A model generated the notes under the pieces. The model had not been told where the DNA came from and did not search any database. It saw only the letters and a program-made list of their open reading frames with translations. The position numbers and the translations under genes were made by a program. From Bacteroidales bacterium (lineage in GTDB: Bacteria > Bacteroidota > Bacteroidia > Bacteroidales > Marinilabiliaceae), in contig JAKSLC010000002.1 in NCBI GenBank assembly GCA_024401415.1, positions 1 through 53,114 on the forward strand: DNA of 53,114 nt. The letters are read 5' to 3'. Below, in pieces: positions 1 through 8,182 of this stretch (positions within the stretch are counted from its first letter, which is position 1; every line of letters starts with the position of its first letter).

Positions 1-184
1 GCACAAGACGGAATCCCTTGCCTCTCGCTTTGTATATTTGCATCGTTTTCGTCGTACTGTTAATCTGTTTTGTAACAAATTGAACTGTATTTACGTCTAA
101 TTTGTTTAGTAGTATTTCGCAAGAATATTGTTATATTTGCGGTTTAGTAGTCTCCGTTTATTTTAGAATAACATTAGTATACAA
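1..184 (+). promoter_or_regulatory. Upstream region of ahcY with two -7-like boxes
   Basis: This stretch has no convincing ORF. Two exact matches to the Bacteroidetes -7 consensus TAnnTTTG, both TATATTTG, lie at 33-40 and 132-139. The second is about 45 bases before the ahcY start and is the better candidate for its promoter. Neither has a clean TTTG at the expected 19-21 base spacing, so transcription from here is inferred. The left window edge cuts whatever precedes it. Confidence 0.5.
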
Positions 185-1606
185 ATGATATCTTTTATTG
201 ATGAAAATCAGTACCCTTATAAGGTTGCTGATATTAATTTGGCCGCTTTCGGTCGAGAGGAAATTAGTATCTCTGAACTAGAGATGCCTGGCCTTATGGA
301 ACTTCGTAAACGTTATGCTGATAAGAAACCTCTCGAGAGCGCACGTATTACTGGTTCCCTTCACATGACAGCTCAGACTGCTATTCTCATCGTGACTCTT
401 ATCGCTCTCGGTTCTGATGTGCGTTGGTGTTCTTGTAATATATATTCTACTCAGGATCACGCCGCAGCTGCTATAGCAAAGGCAGGTGTCCCTGTTTTCG
501 CTTGGAAGGGTGAGTCTCTTGCTGAATACTGGTGGTGCACAAAGATGGCGCTTGACTTCGGTAATGGTCTCGGTCCTAACCTTATCGTTGATGATGGTGG
601 TGATGCGACTCTTCTTATTCATAAGGGTGTAGAGGCTCAGAAGGATCCTTCTATCCTTGAGAAGGATTACTCTGATTGTGGCGAGGATTTCCAAGAGTTG
701 ATAGAACTTCTTCGTATGATGCAGGGTCATATCAACTGGGATAAGATAGCTGCTGACGTTAAGGGTGTTTCTGAAGAGACAACAACTGGCGTTCATCGTC
801 TATATCAAATGATGGAGAAGGGTGAACTCCTTTTCCCAGCTATTAATGTAAATGACTCAGTCACTAAGTCTAAGTTTGATAATCTATATGGTTGTCGAGA
901 GTCTCTCGCAGATGGTATCAAGCGTGGTACTGATGTAATGGTTGCAGGTAAGGTTGCTGTTGTTTGCGGTTATGGTGATGTAGGTAAGGGTTGCGCACAG
1001 TCTATGCGCGGTTTCGGTGCTCGCGTTATCGTAACTGAGATCGACCCAATCTGTGCTCTTCAGGCAGCAATGGAGGGTTATGAAGTTAAAACTGTAGATG
1101 ATGTTGTAGAGTTCGGAGATATCTTCGTTACTTGTACAGGTAACTGTGATATTATCACTGCAGAGCATATGTCTAAGATGAAGGATCAGGCTATCGTATG
1201 TAATATCGGTCACTTCGATAATGAAATACAAGTAGCTCGCCTTGAGCAGTGGCCTGGTATTAAGGAGGTGAATGTTAAGCCTCAGGTAGATAAATTTGTC
1301 TTCCCTGATGGTCACTGTATCATTCTTCTTAGCCGTGGTCGTCTGGTAAATCTTGGAAACGCTACAGGACATCCTTCTTTCGTGATGTCTAACTCTTTCA
1401 CAAATCAGACTTTAGCTCAACTTGAGTTGTGGCAGAATAAATACGAGGTAGGTGTATACCGTTTGCCTAAACATCTTGATGAAGAGGTTGCTCGTTTGCA
1501 TCTTGCTAAGTTGGGTGTTCATCTAACAGAGTTGACGAAGAAGCAGGCTGATTATATAGGCGTGAAAGTTGAAGGCCCATATAAGACGGACTTCTACAGA
1601 TACTAA
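185..1606 (+). CDS. ahcY: Adenosylhomocysteinase (S-adenosyl-L-homocysteine hydrolase)
   Basis: This 473-aa cytosolic enzyme reversibly hydrolyses S-adenosylhomocysteine to adenosine and homocysteine, so it recycles the product of SAM-dependent methylations. The N-terminal substrate domain has the family pattern [11 protein letters not shown] near residue 85. The NAD-binding Rossmann motif GYGDVGKG lies near residues 260-268. The segment [12 protein letters not shown] and the C-terminal end KTDFYRY (usually K-P-D-H-Y-R-Y) are also characteristic. The length matches bacterial members with the extra internal insertion. The start is the first ATG after the -7 box at 132-139. The next gene begins 42 bases downstream on the same strand with no visible terminator between, so read-through into it is possible. 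Confidence 0.97.
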   Translation: MISFIDENQYPYKVADINLAAFGREEISISELEMPGLMELRKRYADKKPLESARITGSLHMTAQTAILIVTLIALGSDVRWCSCNIYSTQDHAAAAIAKAGVPVFAWKGESLAEYWWCTKMALDFGNGLGPNLIVDDGGDATLLIHKGVEAQKDPSILEKDYSDCGEDFQELIELLRMMQGHINWDKIAADVKGVSEETTTGVHRLYQMMEKGELLFPAINVNDSVTKSKFDNLYGCRESLADGIKRGTDVMVAGKVAVVCGYGDVGKGCAQSMRGFGARVIVTEIDPICALQAAMEGYEVKTVDDVVEFGDIFVTCTGNCDIITAEHMSKMKDQAIVCNIGHFDNEIQVARLEQWPGIKEVNVKPQVDKFVFPDGHCIILLSRGRLVNLGNATGHPSFVMSNSFTNQTLAQLELWQNKYEVGVYRLPKHLDEEVARLHLAKLGVHLTELTKKQADYIGVKVEGPYKTDFYRY

Positions 1607-1648
1607 TATTTATCAATTATAACCTTACCTTATTTTACTTTCTTTGCT

Positions 1649-3493
1649 ATGGATTTGAGATTTTATAGAGTACACCATATTAAGTATTCAATCGCGATAC
1701 TTGTGGCGTTGGTCTCTAGTATTTCATGCTTGTTGATCATGCTATCGTCTATAGTGATATCTAGAATTTCTATAATGGACGAGGTGGCCAAGGCTTTGCT
1801 TGTTGATGCAGAAATTTTAGTACAGGAGGTAAATGAATTTCAGGGTATGCAGCACTCTCAGGTTTCTGCTGTTGCAAATTCTGCCTTTTCTGATTTAGAC
1901 AATCTCGATGATATAAATAGTCCTCGTCTAATAGGATTGTTGAATAATCTCAAACTTGTAGCTGAGAGCGATGAGCATATTTCTCATTATGTGGTGATAA
2001 ACCTGAAGGGAGAGGGTAGGTCTTCAAAGGGAAGTGTTGCCGATTATAACGACCGTCAGTATTTTAAGAGCATTATTGAAAAGGGTTCTGCTATTCCTGA
2101 ACGTGTTACAAGTAGAACAACAGGCGCTCAGACAATAATGTATGCTAAGCCTATCATTAATTCCAAAGGTAAAACTATAGGTGTACTTGCCTCAGGTATA
2201 GATAATTTGGTGTTCTGTAAAATGATGAACAATGTTCATATAGGTTCAGAAACGCCATTTATTGTTAAGAGGGATGGAGAGTTAATCTCTTATAAGGATA
2301 TGTCTTTGGTTGAAGCTGGTTTTAATGTTTTGTCTGAAGGTCAACCTGAATTCTTTAAAGTTGCTTGTGCTGCAACCGAGCCGGATTATGCAATATATGA
2401 AGTCAATGACGTTGACGCTGATGGGGCTCCGATTGTACGTTCTTTTATGGCTGGCTATTGCCCTGTAGAAGGTACCCCTTGGATAGTTATTGCTCCTATG
2501 GATCAGTCCGAAGCAAATAATATATCTTCGATGGGGCGCTATGTAATACTTCTTGGTTTGGTCCTTATTATTGTTGCCTCTTTGATAGGTATATATATAG
2601 GAAAGAAGATTGGTGCACCTATAGTTTCAGCCGAGAAGATTCTAACCCAAATGGAGAAGGGTGTAATAAATGAGAATGTTCTTTCAGACAAGCAATGGTT
2701 CGTGATGACCGAAAGACCGGATGAGTTAGGTAAATTAGGAAGAAGCGTTAGAAAACTGATATTTAAGTTGAAGGATGTATTGGGTGATATACAAACATCT
2801 TCCGAACAGCTAACCGTTAATGCAGGTCAGATTAGTTCTTCAAGTCAAAGCGTATCAGATGGTGTGAATCAGCAGGCGAATATGACTGATAATGTTTCTT
2901 CTACCATGGAGGAGATAAGCGGTGTTATTCGTTTGAATGCTGAAAATTCTCAAGAAACACTTAATTTGGCCAAGAGTTGTGTAGCACAAGGTAGAGAGGG
3001 CTTGGATGCTGTAGTTCGAACACAGAACTTCATGCACGAAATAGAAGAGAAGATTGAGGTAATTAACTCTATTGCTGAGCAGACAAATATCTTGTCTCTT
3101 AATGCTAGTATCGAGGCTGCTCGTGCGGGCGCCGCTGGTAAGGGCTTCGCCGTCGTCGCTAATGAGGTGCGTAATCTTGCCCAGATGACGCAAGATGCTG
3201 CTAATGATATTGTTGGTCTTGTTGAGAATACAACAAAGGCGTCAGATATCAGTGAGTCCAAGATTAAATCATTGCTCGAAGAGATTGAAAAGACAGATAA
3301 GCTTGTTCAAATGATCAGTAATGCGAGTGTAGAGCAAGATGCTGGTTCTCGTAATGTTACTTCTTCTATGGAACGTATGAATATTGTAACACAGCAAAAT
3401 GCTGCATCAGCAGAGGAGTTAAGTTCAATGGCACAAGAACTAGCTTCTTTGGCGTCGATGTTACAGTCTGCTATTAAATTCTTTAAATTTTAG
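1649..3493 (+). CDS. Methyl-accepting chemotaxis protein (transmembrane chemoreceptor)
   Basis: This 614-aa protein has the classical receptor layout. There is a transmembrane helix at about residues 13-35, then a periplasmic sensor of about 260 residues that looks like a double Cache domain, then a second helix near 297-320 ([16 protein letters not shown]), a HAMP segment and a long cytoplasmic coiled coil. The signalling tip at about 474-510 holds the conserved [20 protein letters not shown] and the [15 protein letters not shown] stretch that contacts CheA and CheW. Ser- and Ala-rich helices flank the tip and could carry methylation sites. No cheA, cheW, cheR, cheB or flagellar gene is visible in the window, so its pathway is unknown. 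The ligand cannot be read from the sequence. Confidence 0.93.
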   Translation: MDLRFYRVHHIKYSIAILVALVSSISCLLIMLSSIVISRISIMDEVAKALLVDAEILVQEVNEFQGMQHSQVSAVANSAFSDLDNLDDINSPRLIGLLNNLKLVAESDEHISHYVVINLKGEGRSSKGSVADYNDRQYFKSIIEKGSAIPERVTSRTTGAQTIMYAKPIINSKGKTIGVLASGIDNLVFCKMMNNVHIGSETPFIVKRDGELISYKDMSLVEAGFNVLSEGQPEFFKVACAATEPDYAIYEVNDVDADGAPIVRSFMAGYCPVEGTPWIVIAPMDQSEANNISSMGRYVILLGLVLIIVASLIGIYIGKKIGAPIVSAEKILTQMEKGVINENVLSDKQWFVMTERPDELGKLGRSVRKLIFKLKDVLGDIQTSSEQLTVNAGQISSSSQSVSDGVNQQANMTDNVSSTMEEISGVIRLNAENSQETLNLAKSCVAQGREGLDAVVRTQNFMHEIEEKIEVINSIAEQTNILSLNASIEAARAGAAGKGFAVVANEVRNLAQMTQDAANDIVGLVENTTKASDISESKIKSLLEEIEKTDKLVQMISNASVEQDAGSRNVTSSMERMNIVTQQNAASAEELSSMAQELASLASMLQSAIKFFKF

Positions 3494-3502
3494 GGTAGAT
3501 TG

Positions 3503-3533
3503 TTTGGATTTGTCGGAATTAGTCGTAATTTTG
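3503..3533 (+). promoter_or_regulatory. Promoter of the trp leader and operon
   Basis: TTTG at 3503-3506, a 19-base spacer and TAATTTTG at 3526-3533 match the Bacteroidetes housekeeping promoter (TTTG / TAnnTTTG) exactly. Initiation would fall near 3540, about 20 bases before the leader peptide and 200 bases before trpE. Confidence 0.8.
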
Positions 3534-3562
3534 TAATCGAAAGTAATTCAAAGGTCATAATA

Positions 3563-3622
3563 ATGAATAAATTATCTCTCATATGGTGGCGTTGGCAACT
3601 TTCTTCCAGTCTTCGGAGGTAA
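3563..3622 (+). CDS. trpL: trp operon leader peptide
   Basis: A 19-codon ORF lies in the trpE leader and reads MNKLSLIWWRWQLSSSLRR. It has three Trp codons among four consecutive positions (Trp-Trp-Arg-Trp at 3584-3595), which is very unlikely by chance for the rarest amino acid. It sits between a consensus promoter and an intrinsic terminator, exactly where an attenuator leader should be. By analogy with enterobacterial trpL, and with the Rfam Bacteroid-trp leader family (match not tested), ribosome stalling at the Trp codons would report low charged tRNA-Trp and prevent termination. Confidence 0.88.
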   Translation: MNKLSLIWWRWQLSSSLRR

Positions 3623-3694
3623 GCGATAGCCTGTTGCTTATAAGAGAATTAGAATACAACAAGCCTTGTCGATAACTCCGACGAGGCTTTTTTT
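3611..3694 (+). promoter_or_regulatory. trp attenuator: terminator and competing pairings
   Basis: The terminator hairpin pairs 3661-3671 with 3679-3689 (AAGCCTTGTCG with CGACGAGGCTT, one G-U) and runs into seven T at 3688-3694. A competing helix is visible: TCGGAG at 3613-3618, at the end of the leader ORF, is complementary to CTCCGA at 3676-3681 in the loop and right arm of the terminator. A further local stem pairs TAAGC at 3620-3624 with GCTTA at 3635-3639. Mutually exclusive pairing driven by the leading ribosome is the expected mechanism. Which pairing is the antiterminator needs folding and probing. Confidence 0.8.
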
Positions 3695-3744
3695 GTGTGG
3701 GTAACACGCAAAATCACAAATAGATAATAAAATATAAAAGAAAT

Positions 3745-5154
3745 ATGACACAGATTCACGCACATGTAACGCAGGTCCCTGCCCAGATATCTGATGTGGT
3801 TACACCTGTTTCTGCCTACTTGAAGCTTCGTGATGTCTATCCAAACACCGCGTTGCTAGAGAGTGCCGACTATCATGCATACGCTTATGCAATGTCTTTC
3901 GTCTGCTTCGACCCAATTTCGGAGTTCGTCGTGGAGGGTAATAAGATGAAGGTTCTTACTGATAATATGGTCACTACCACTAAGGACATTACGTCAGTAG
4001 GTGAGGCAGTCAAGGAGTTGGATAATTATATTTCTTCTTTTGAAGTAAAGAGTGATGGTCCTGAAGCTCAGTTTAATGGCGTATTCGGTTATACTGGTTA
4101 TGACGCAGTTCAGCATTTCGATTCTTTGAAGTTGCAGGATAAGTCTGATAAGCCTTATTCTGTTCCTGATATCAGATATACAGCATTCCGCAAGATATTG
4201 GCATTCTCTCACTTCTCTCATCGTATGTTCCTTATCGAGAATCTTCGTGATGGTGAGCAGTCTGAAGCAGAGCGTCTTTTTGATTTCTTCCACAACCCTG
4301 TGATTGCTCAGTTTACGTTCAAACCATTAGACGATGAAAAATCAAATGTGACCGACGAGGAGTATAAGCAGATGGTAACTAAAGGCAAGGAGCATTGCTA
4401 CAGAGGTGATGTTTTCCAAATAGTACTAAGCCGTCAGTTCTCTCGTGGTTTTGAGGGTGATGAGTTCAATGTATATCGTGCACTCCGTCATGTGAATCCT
4501 TCTCCATACATGTTCTTCTTCGATTATGGTACATATAAGATTTTTGGTTCTTCGCCTGAGACAGAACTTGTGATAAAGAAGGGCATAGCAGAGATTAATC
4601 CTATTGCAGGTACTTTCCGTCGTACGGGAGACGAAGCAAAGGATAAGGAGTTGGCAGAGCTGCTCAAGGTGGATCCTAAAGAGTCTGCAGAGCATGTAAT
4701 GTTGGTAGATTTGGCTCGAAACGACCTTAGCCGTCATTGTGAGAACGTGAAGGTGAATAATTTCAAGGAGATTCAGTTCTATTCTCACGTACTTCACATG
4801 GTATCAAACGTAAGCGGACGCTTAGTAGATGGTGCGACTTCTTCTGAGCTTATGGCTGCTACTTTCCCTGCTGGTACGTTGAGTGGTGCTCCGAAGTATA
4901 AAGCTATGCAGTTGATTGACAGCATTGAGAATCAGCCTCGTGGCATTTATGGCGGTTGTATCGGTATCATGCGTTTTGACCGTGACTTCGATCAGGCAAT
5001 AATGATTCGTACATTCCTCTCTAAAGGCAATAGACTCTACTATCAGGCAGGTGCAGGCGTAGTCGCAAAGAGTGTCGAGGAGAACGAATTGCAGGAGGTA
5101 AATAATAAATTAGGAGCGCTCACTAAGGCTCTTGAGATTGCTAGGGACTTTTAA
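3745..5154 (+). CDS. trpE: Anthranilate synthase component I
   Basis: This 469-aa chorismate-utilising enzyme, with TrpG as glutaminase, converts chorismate and glutamine to anthranilate, the first step of tryptophan synthesis. The N-terminal part keeps the LLES element (residues 37-40) that forms the Trp feedback pocket in this family, so allosteric inhibition by Trp is likely. The catalytic half has the family signatures IAGTFRRTGDEAKDKE, LARNDL and PAGTLSGAPK (near residue 374), ending with YYQAGAGVVAKSVEENE. It is the first structural gene after the attenuator, and trpG follows after five bases. The product is cytosolic and would act as a complex with TrpG. Confidence 0.96.
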   Translation: MTQIHAHVTQVPAQISDVVTPVSAYLKLRDVYPNTALLESADYHAYAYAMSFVCFDPISEFVVEGNKMKVLTDNMVTTTKDITSVGEAVKELDNYISSFEVKSDGPEAQFNGVFGYTGYDAVQHFDSLKLQDKSDKPYSVPDIRYTAFRKILAFSHFSHRMFLIENLRDGEQSEAERLFDFFHNPVIAQFTFKPLDDEKSNVTDEEYKQMVTKGKEHCYRGDVFQIVLSRQFSRGFEGDEFNVYRALRHVNPSPYMFFFDYGTYKIFGSSPETELVIKKGIAEINPIAGTFRRTGDEAKDKELAELLKVDPKESAEHVMLVDLARNDLSRHCENVKVNNFKEIQFYSHVLHMVSNVSGRLVDGATSSELMAATFPAGTLSGAPKYKAMQLIDSIENQPRGIYGGCIGIMRFDRDFDQAIMIRTFLSKGNRLYYQAGAGVVAKSVEENELQEVNNKLGALTKALEIARDF

Positions 5155-5159
5155 TTCAG

Positions 5160-5765
5160 ATGACAATGGCAAACGATAATAAGAAACTCAGAGTCTTGGT
5201 GCTCGATAACTATGACTCATTTGTATATAACCTTGTTCATTATCTTAAGGAGGTTGTGGGGGAAAATGGTATAGTAGATGTATATCGTAATGATGAGATT
5301 TCAATAGCAGATGTCGCAAAGTACGACAAGATACTCCTATCTCCTGGTCCTGGTATTCCAGATGAGGCTGGTATCCTCAAGGAACTTATCAAGACGTATG
5401 GCGCCACAAAGAGTATTCTCGGTGTGTGCCTCGGTTGTCAGGCTATTGCAGAGGTATATGGCGGTCAGATTATAAATATGAAAGAGGTATACCATGGTGT
5501 GGCTCTTGATACTCTCACGACTGAGAAGGATGAGTATCTGTTTGCAAATCTTCCATTTATCTTCAAATCTGGTCGTTACCATTCATGGGTAGTAGATGCC
5601 AAGTCTTTGCCAGATTGCCTGACCATTATCTCTCGTGATCTCGATACAGGTATGGTAATGGGTGTACGACATAATGAGTACGACGTACGTGGCGTGCAGT
5701 TCCACCCTGAGTCGGTTCTCACAGAGGGCGGCATGCAGATGATAAGAAACTGGATTGAAAAATAG
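5160..5765 (+). CDS. trpG: Anthranilate synthase component II (glutamine amidotransferase)
   Basis: This 201-aa class I glutamine amidotransferase supplies ammonia to TrpE. The catalytic triad is visible: Cys90 in GVCLGCQ, and His182 and Glu184 in FHPES. The residue after the nucleophile elbow is Cys93 where many homologues have His (GVCLGHQ). Family members vary here, so activity should be retained. The N-terminus has the usual LDNYDSFVYNLVHYL. Translation could start at 5160 or at the second ATG, 5166, and both keep the domain whole. There is no pabB-type gene nearby, and position within trpEGDC argues for the Trp pathway, though such subunits can also serve folate synthesis. Confidence 0.94.
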   Translation: MTMANDNKKLRVLVLDNYDSFVYNLVHYLKEVVGENGIVDVYRNDEISIADVAKYDKILLSPGPGIPDEAGILKELIKTYGATKSILGVCLGCQAIAEVYGGQIINMKEVYHGVALDTLTTEKDEYLFANLPFIFKSGRYHSWVVDAKSLPDCLTIISRDLDTGMVMGVRHNEYDVRGVQFHPESVLTEGGMQMIRNWIEK

Positions 5766-5788
5766 TCTCACATACACACACGAACACA

Positions 5789-6775
5789 ATGAAAGCAATA
5801 TTAAATCATATAGCTGAGTATAAGATGCTCACCCGTCAGCAAGCGCATGACGTATTGATGGGCATTGCGCAGGGTAAGTATAACAATAGTCAAGTAGCTG
5901 CCTTTTTGGGTTGCTATACAATGCGCCCTGCAATGGTTGATGAGCTTATAGGATTTCAAGATGCACTTCTTGAGTGCTGTAATAGAATTGATTTGACAGA
6001 ATTCAACTGTATGGACCTTGTCGGTACAGGAGGTGACTGCAAGAACACGTTCAATATATCAACATTGTCCACATTTGTCTTGGTAGGTGCTGGTATTAAG
6101 GTTTCAAAACATGGAAACTATGGCGTATCTTCTGGTTGCGGATCTAGCAACGTACTTGAGTCTTTGGGCTATAAGTTTACAGCCGATCAGGATGAACTGA
6201 AACGCCAGATAGATAAGGCAGGTATCTGTTTCCTCCATGCACCATTGTTCAATCCTGGTATGAAGGCTATTGCCCCTTTCCGTAAGGAGCTTGGTGTGAA
6301 GACATTTTTCAATATCCTTGGTCCACTTGTGAATCCTTCATTCCCAAAGAACCAGATGTCTGGCGTATTCAATCTGGAGACTCTCCGTCTATATAATTAC
6401 ATTTTCCAGAAGTCGGGCAAGAAATACTGTGTTCTCTACGCTCTTGATGGTTATGATGAGATTTCCCTAACAGGAGGCTGTAAGCTCATTACTAATGAAG
6501 GCGAACGTGTGGTCTACCCAGAAGATATGGGCTTCCGTACGGTGAAACCAGAGGAGATTACTGGTGGAAATACAGTAGAAGAGGCCAAGGAGGTATTCTT
6601 GAAGATTATTTCTGGACAGGGTACTGAGGCTCAGAGAAGTGTGGTTCTTGCTAACTCTGCGTGGGGTATTAAGACATTCTATCCTGAGTTGTCTTTTGAG
6701 GAGGCAAAGGCAAAGGCTATAGAATCGCTTGATGGTGGTAAAGCGTTGGAAGTATTGAAGAAACTTGTAGGCTAA
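5789..6775 (+). CDS. trpD: Anthranilate phosphoribosyltransferase
   Basis: This 328-aa enzyme transfers phosphoribose from PRPP to anthranilate. The PRPP/Mg site GTGGD near residues 79-83 is followed by TFNIST and then KHGNYGVSSGCGSSNVLES, a common variant of the family pattern KHGNxxxSSxxGxADVLE. Length is typical. It is separate from trpG, unlike the TrpG-TrpD fusion of enterobacteria. The gap to trpG is 23 bases, and the stop is followed after one base by the trpC start, so trpD and trpC are probably translationally linked. Confidence 0.96.
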   Translation: MKAILNHIAEYKMLTRQQAHDVLMGIAQGKYNNSQVAAFLGCYTMRPAMVDELIGFQDALLECCNRIDLTEFNCMDLVGTGGDCKNTFNISTLSTFVLVGAGIKVSKHGNYGVSSGCGSSNVLESLGYKFTADQDELKRQIDKAGICFLHAPLFNPGMKAIAPFRKELGVKTFFNILGPLVNPSFPKNQMSGVFNLETLRLYNYIFQKSGKKYCVLYALDGYDEISLTGGCKLITNEGERVVYPEDMGFRTVKPEEITGGNTVEEAKEVFLKIISGQGTEAQRSVVLANSAWGIKTFYPELSFEEAKAKAIESLDGGKALEVLKKLVG

Positions 6776-6776
6776 A

Positions 6777-7568
6777 ATGAACTATCTCGAGAAGATAATA
6801 GCTTCTAAAAAGGAGGAGTTGGTAGATGAGAAGCTTCATCGCTCTCTATCAGACCTTAAGTCAATGGCAGCTGATGCCAGACCTACTCTTCCATTCGCAA
6901 AGTCTATCCGTGAACGTAACGGCATTATTGCCGAATTTAAGCGCAAGAGTCCATCAAAAGGACTCATACACCAGACGGAGATATTTCCTCGTAATGTGGT
7001 TCCATATTACGAGGAGGCTGGCGTTTCAGCAGTGTCCGTTCTTACCAATAAGCAGTGGTTCGGTGGAGAATTGTCTGATTTACAGGAGGCATCTTCATGT
7101 CTCGGCATTCCTGCACTTCGTAAGGAGTTTATAGTAGATCCGTATCAAGTGTATGAGGCTCGTGCATTTGGTGCTTCTGCTATGCTACTTATCGCAGCAG
7201 TTCTTGATGTGCATGAGGCAGAGGATTTGGCGGGACTGGCAAAAGAACTTGGTCTTGAGGTGTTGATGGAACTTCATGGTGAGGATGAATTCGGATATAT
7301 GGTTGATGGTGTTACCGTGGCAGGTATCAACAATCGTAACCTCAAGACATTTGAGGTAGATCTTAACCATTCCATAAAGATGGCGAACATGTTGCCGGCG
7401 GAGTTGCCAATAATCTCTGAGAGTGGTATCCGTACTATTGATGATATGCTGAAACTGAGATCAGAAGGTGGCTTTGACGGATTCCTTATCGGAGAAAACT
7501 TCATGCGTGAGGTTAATCCTGGTAAGGCGTGTATTGATTTTTGCAAGAGATATCACGATTCTTTATAG
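6777..7568 (+). CDS. trpC: Indole-3-glycerol phosphate synthase
   Basis: This 263-aa TIM-barrel enzyme closes the indole ring to give indole-3-glycerol phosphate. Diagnostic segments are IIAEFKRKSPSKG near residues 50-62, LRKEFIVDPYQVYEARAFGA, GINNRNLKTFEVDL and the phosphate-binding ISESGI. It has no TrpF domain, so the preceding isomerase step (phosphoribosylanthranilate isomerase) must be encoded elsewhere or be missing. It is the last gene of the operon: a strong intrinsic terminator begins about 20 bases after its stop. Confidence 0.96.
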   Translation: MNYLEKIIASKKEELVDEKLHRSLSDLKSMAADARPTLPFAKSIRERNGIIAEFKRKSPSKGLIHQTEIFPRNVVPYYEEAGVSAVSVLTNKQWFGGELSDLQEASSCLGIPALRKEFIVDPYQVYEARAFGASAMLLIAAVLDVHEAEDLAGLAKELGLEVLMELHGEDEFGYMVDGVTVAGINNRNLKTFEVDLNHSIKMANMLPAELPIISESGIRTIDDMLKLRSEGGFDGFLIGENFMREVNPGKACIDFCKRYHDSL

Positions 7569-7589
7569 AACATACGTTGATAGAGGTGG

Positions 7590-7625
7590 AAGCGGTATGA
7601 CGGCAACTCGTCATACCGCTTTTTC
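7590..7625 (+). terminator. Intrinsic terminator of the trpEGDC operon
   Basis: A perfect 12-bp stem pairs 7591-7602 (AGCGGTATGACG) with 7609-7620 around a 6-base loop and is followed by a T run. It ends the operon directly after trpC. Its T-rich flank runs into the -7 box of the next gene. Confidence 0.9.
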
Positions 7626-7629
7626 TTTG

Positions 7630-7637
7630 TATCTTTG
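7630..7637 (+). promoter_or_regulatory. -7 box of the SpoU methyltransferase gene
   Basis: TATCTTTG is an exact TAnnTTTG match 20 bases before the ATG at 7657. The -33 position falls inside the trp terminator stem and does not match TTTG, so only half of the promoter is supported. Confidence 0.5.
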
Positions 7638-7656
7638 TGGCGAAATAATCATTAAG

Positions 7657-8175
7657 ATGAAAGAGAACGATTCCAGAGAGCTATTCGCTGCTAAGTGTCA
7701 GTTGGAAGATGCCCCTATAATACTTTGTGACAGTTTTAAGACTCCAGAGAATATTGGTAGTATTATCCGATTGGCAGCTAATGTTGGTTGTGCAAAAGTT
7801 ATAAGCATCGGTGGTGGTACATATAAGTCGTGGCGTGTCAAGCGAACTGCTTGCATGGCTATAGATTATGTGAAACTAATGGAACTGGAAACGGAAGATT
7901 TTGTTAATCGTATTTCAGAAATTATCCCAGAAGGATATGTAATGACAGCGGTAGAGACAAGTCCGACGGCAACAAATATCTACAAGACGAACCTGCCTCG
8001 TAAGGCTGTTCTGGTTTTGGGTAGTGAGATAAATGGTGTATGCGAGGAAGTGCTGAAACTCTGTCCAGTTCAAGTGTACATTCCTATGACAGGTCCAGCT
8101 ACATCTATGAATGTAGCGACAGCTGCATCAGTGGCAATTTTCGAGTGGCAGAGACAAGCTTTATTTTCAGAATAA
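7657..8175 (+). CDS. SpoU/TrmH-family RNA 2'-O-methyltransferase
   Basis: This 172-aa SPOUT-fold methyltransferase uses SAM to methylate a ribose 2'-OH in tRNA or rRNA. The three SpoU motifs are present: SFKTPENIGSIIRLAANVGC near residues 25-45, VLGSEINGV, and the knot motif VYIPMTGPATSMNVATAASV near the C-terminus with the expected SMNV. An upstream extension of the frame reaches back into trpC. I prefer ATG 7657 because it follows the trp terminator and a -7 box, and it gives the normal length of a stand-alone TrmH-type domain. The RNA target cannot be told from sequence. Confidence 0.88.
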   Translation: MKENDSRELFAAKCQLEDAPIILCDSFKTPENIGSIIRLAANVGCAKVISIGGGTYKSWRVKRTACMAIDYVKLMELETEDFVNRISEIIPEGYVMTAVETSPTATNIYKTNLPRKAVLVLGSEINGVCEEVLKLCPVQVYIPMTGPATSMNVATAASVAIFEWQRQALFSE

Positions 8176-8182
8176 CTAATAA

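Noticed and set aside
278..1372. Two long minus-strand ORFs inside ahcY
   Set aside because: They lie antisense to a strongly conserved gene and show no domain or signal. They are shadows of its codon use.
7468..7656. 63-codon N-terminal extension of the SpoU methyltransferase
   Set aside because: It overlaps trpC and the trp terminator. ATG 7657 gives a complete family-length protein.
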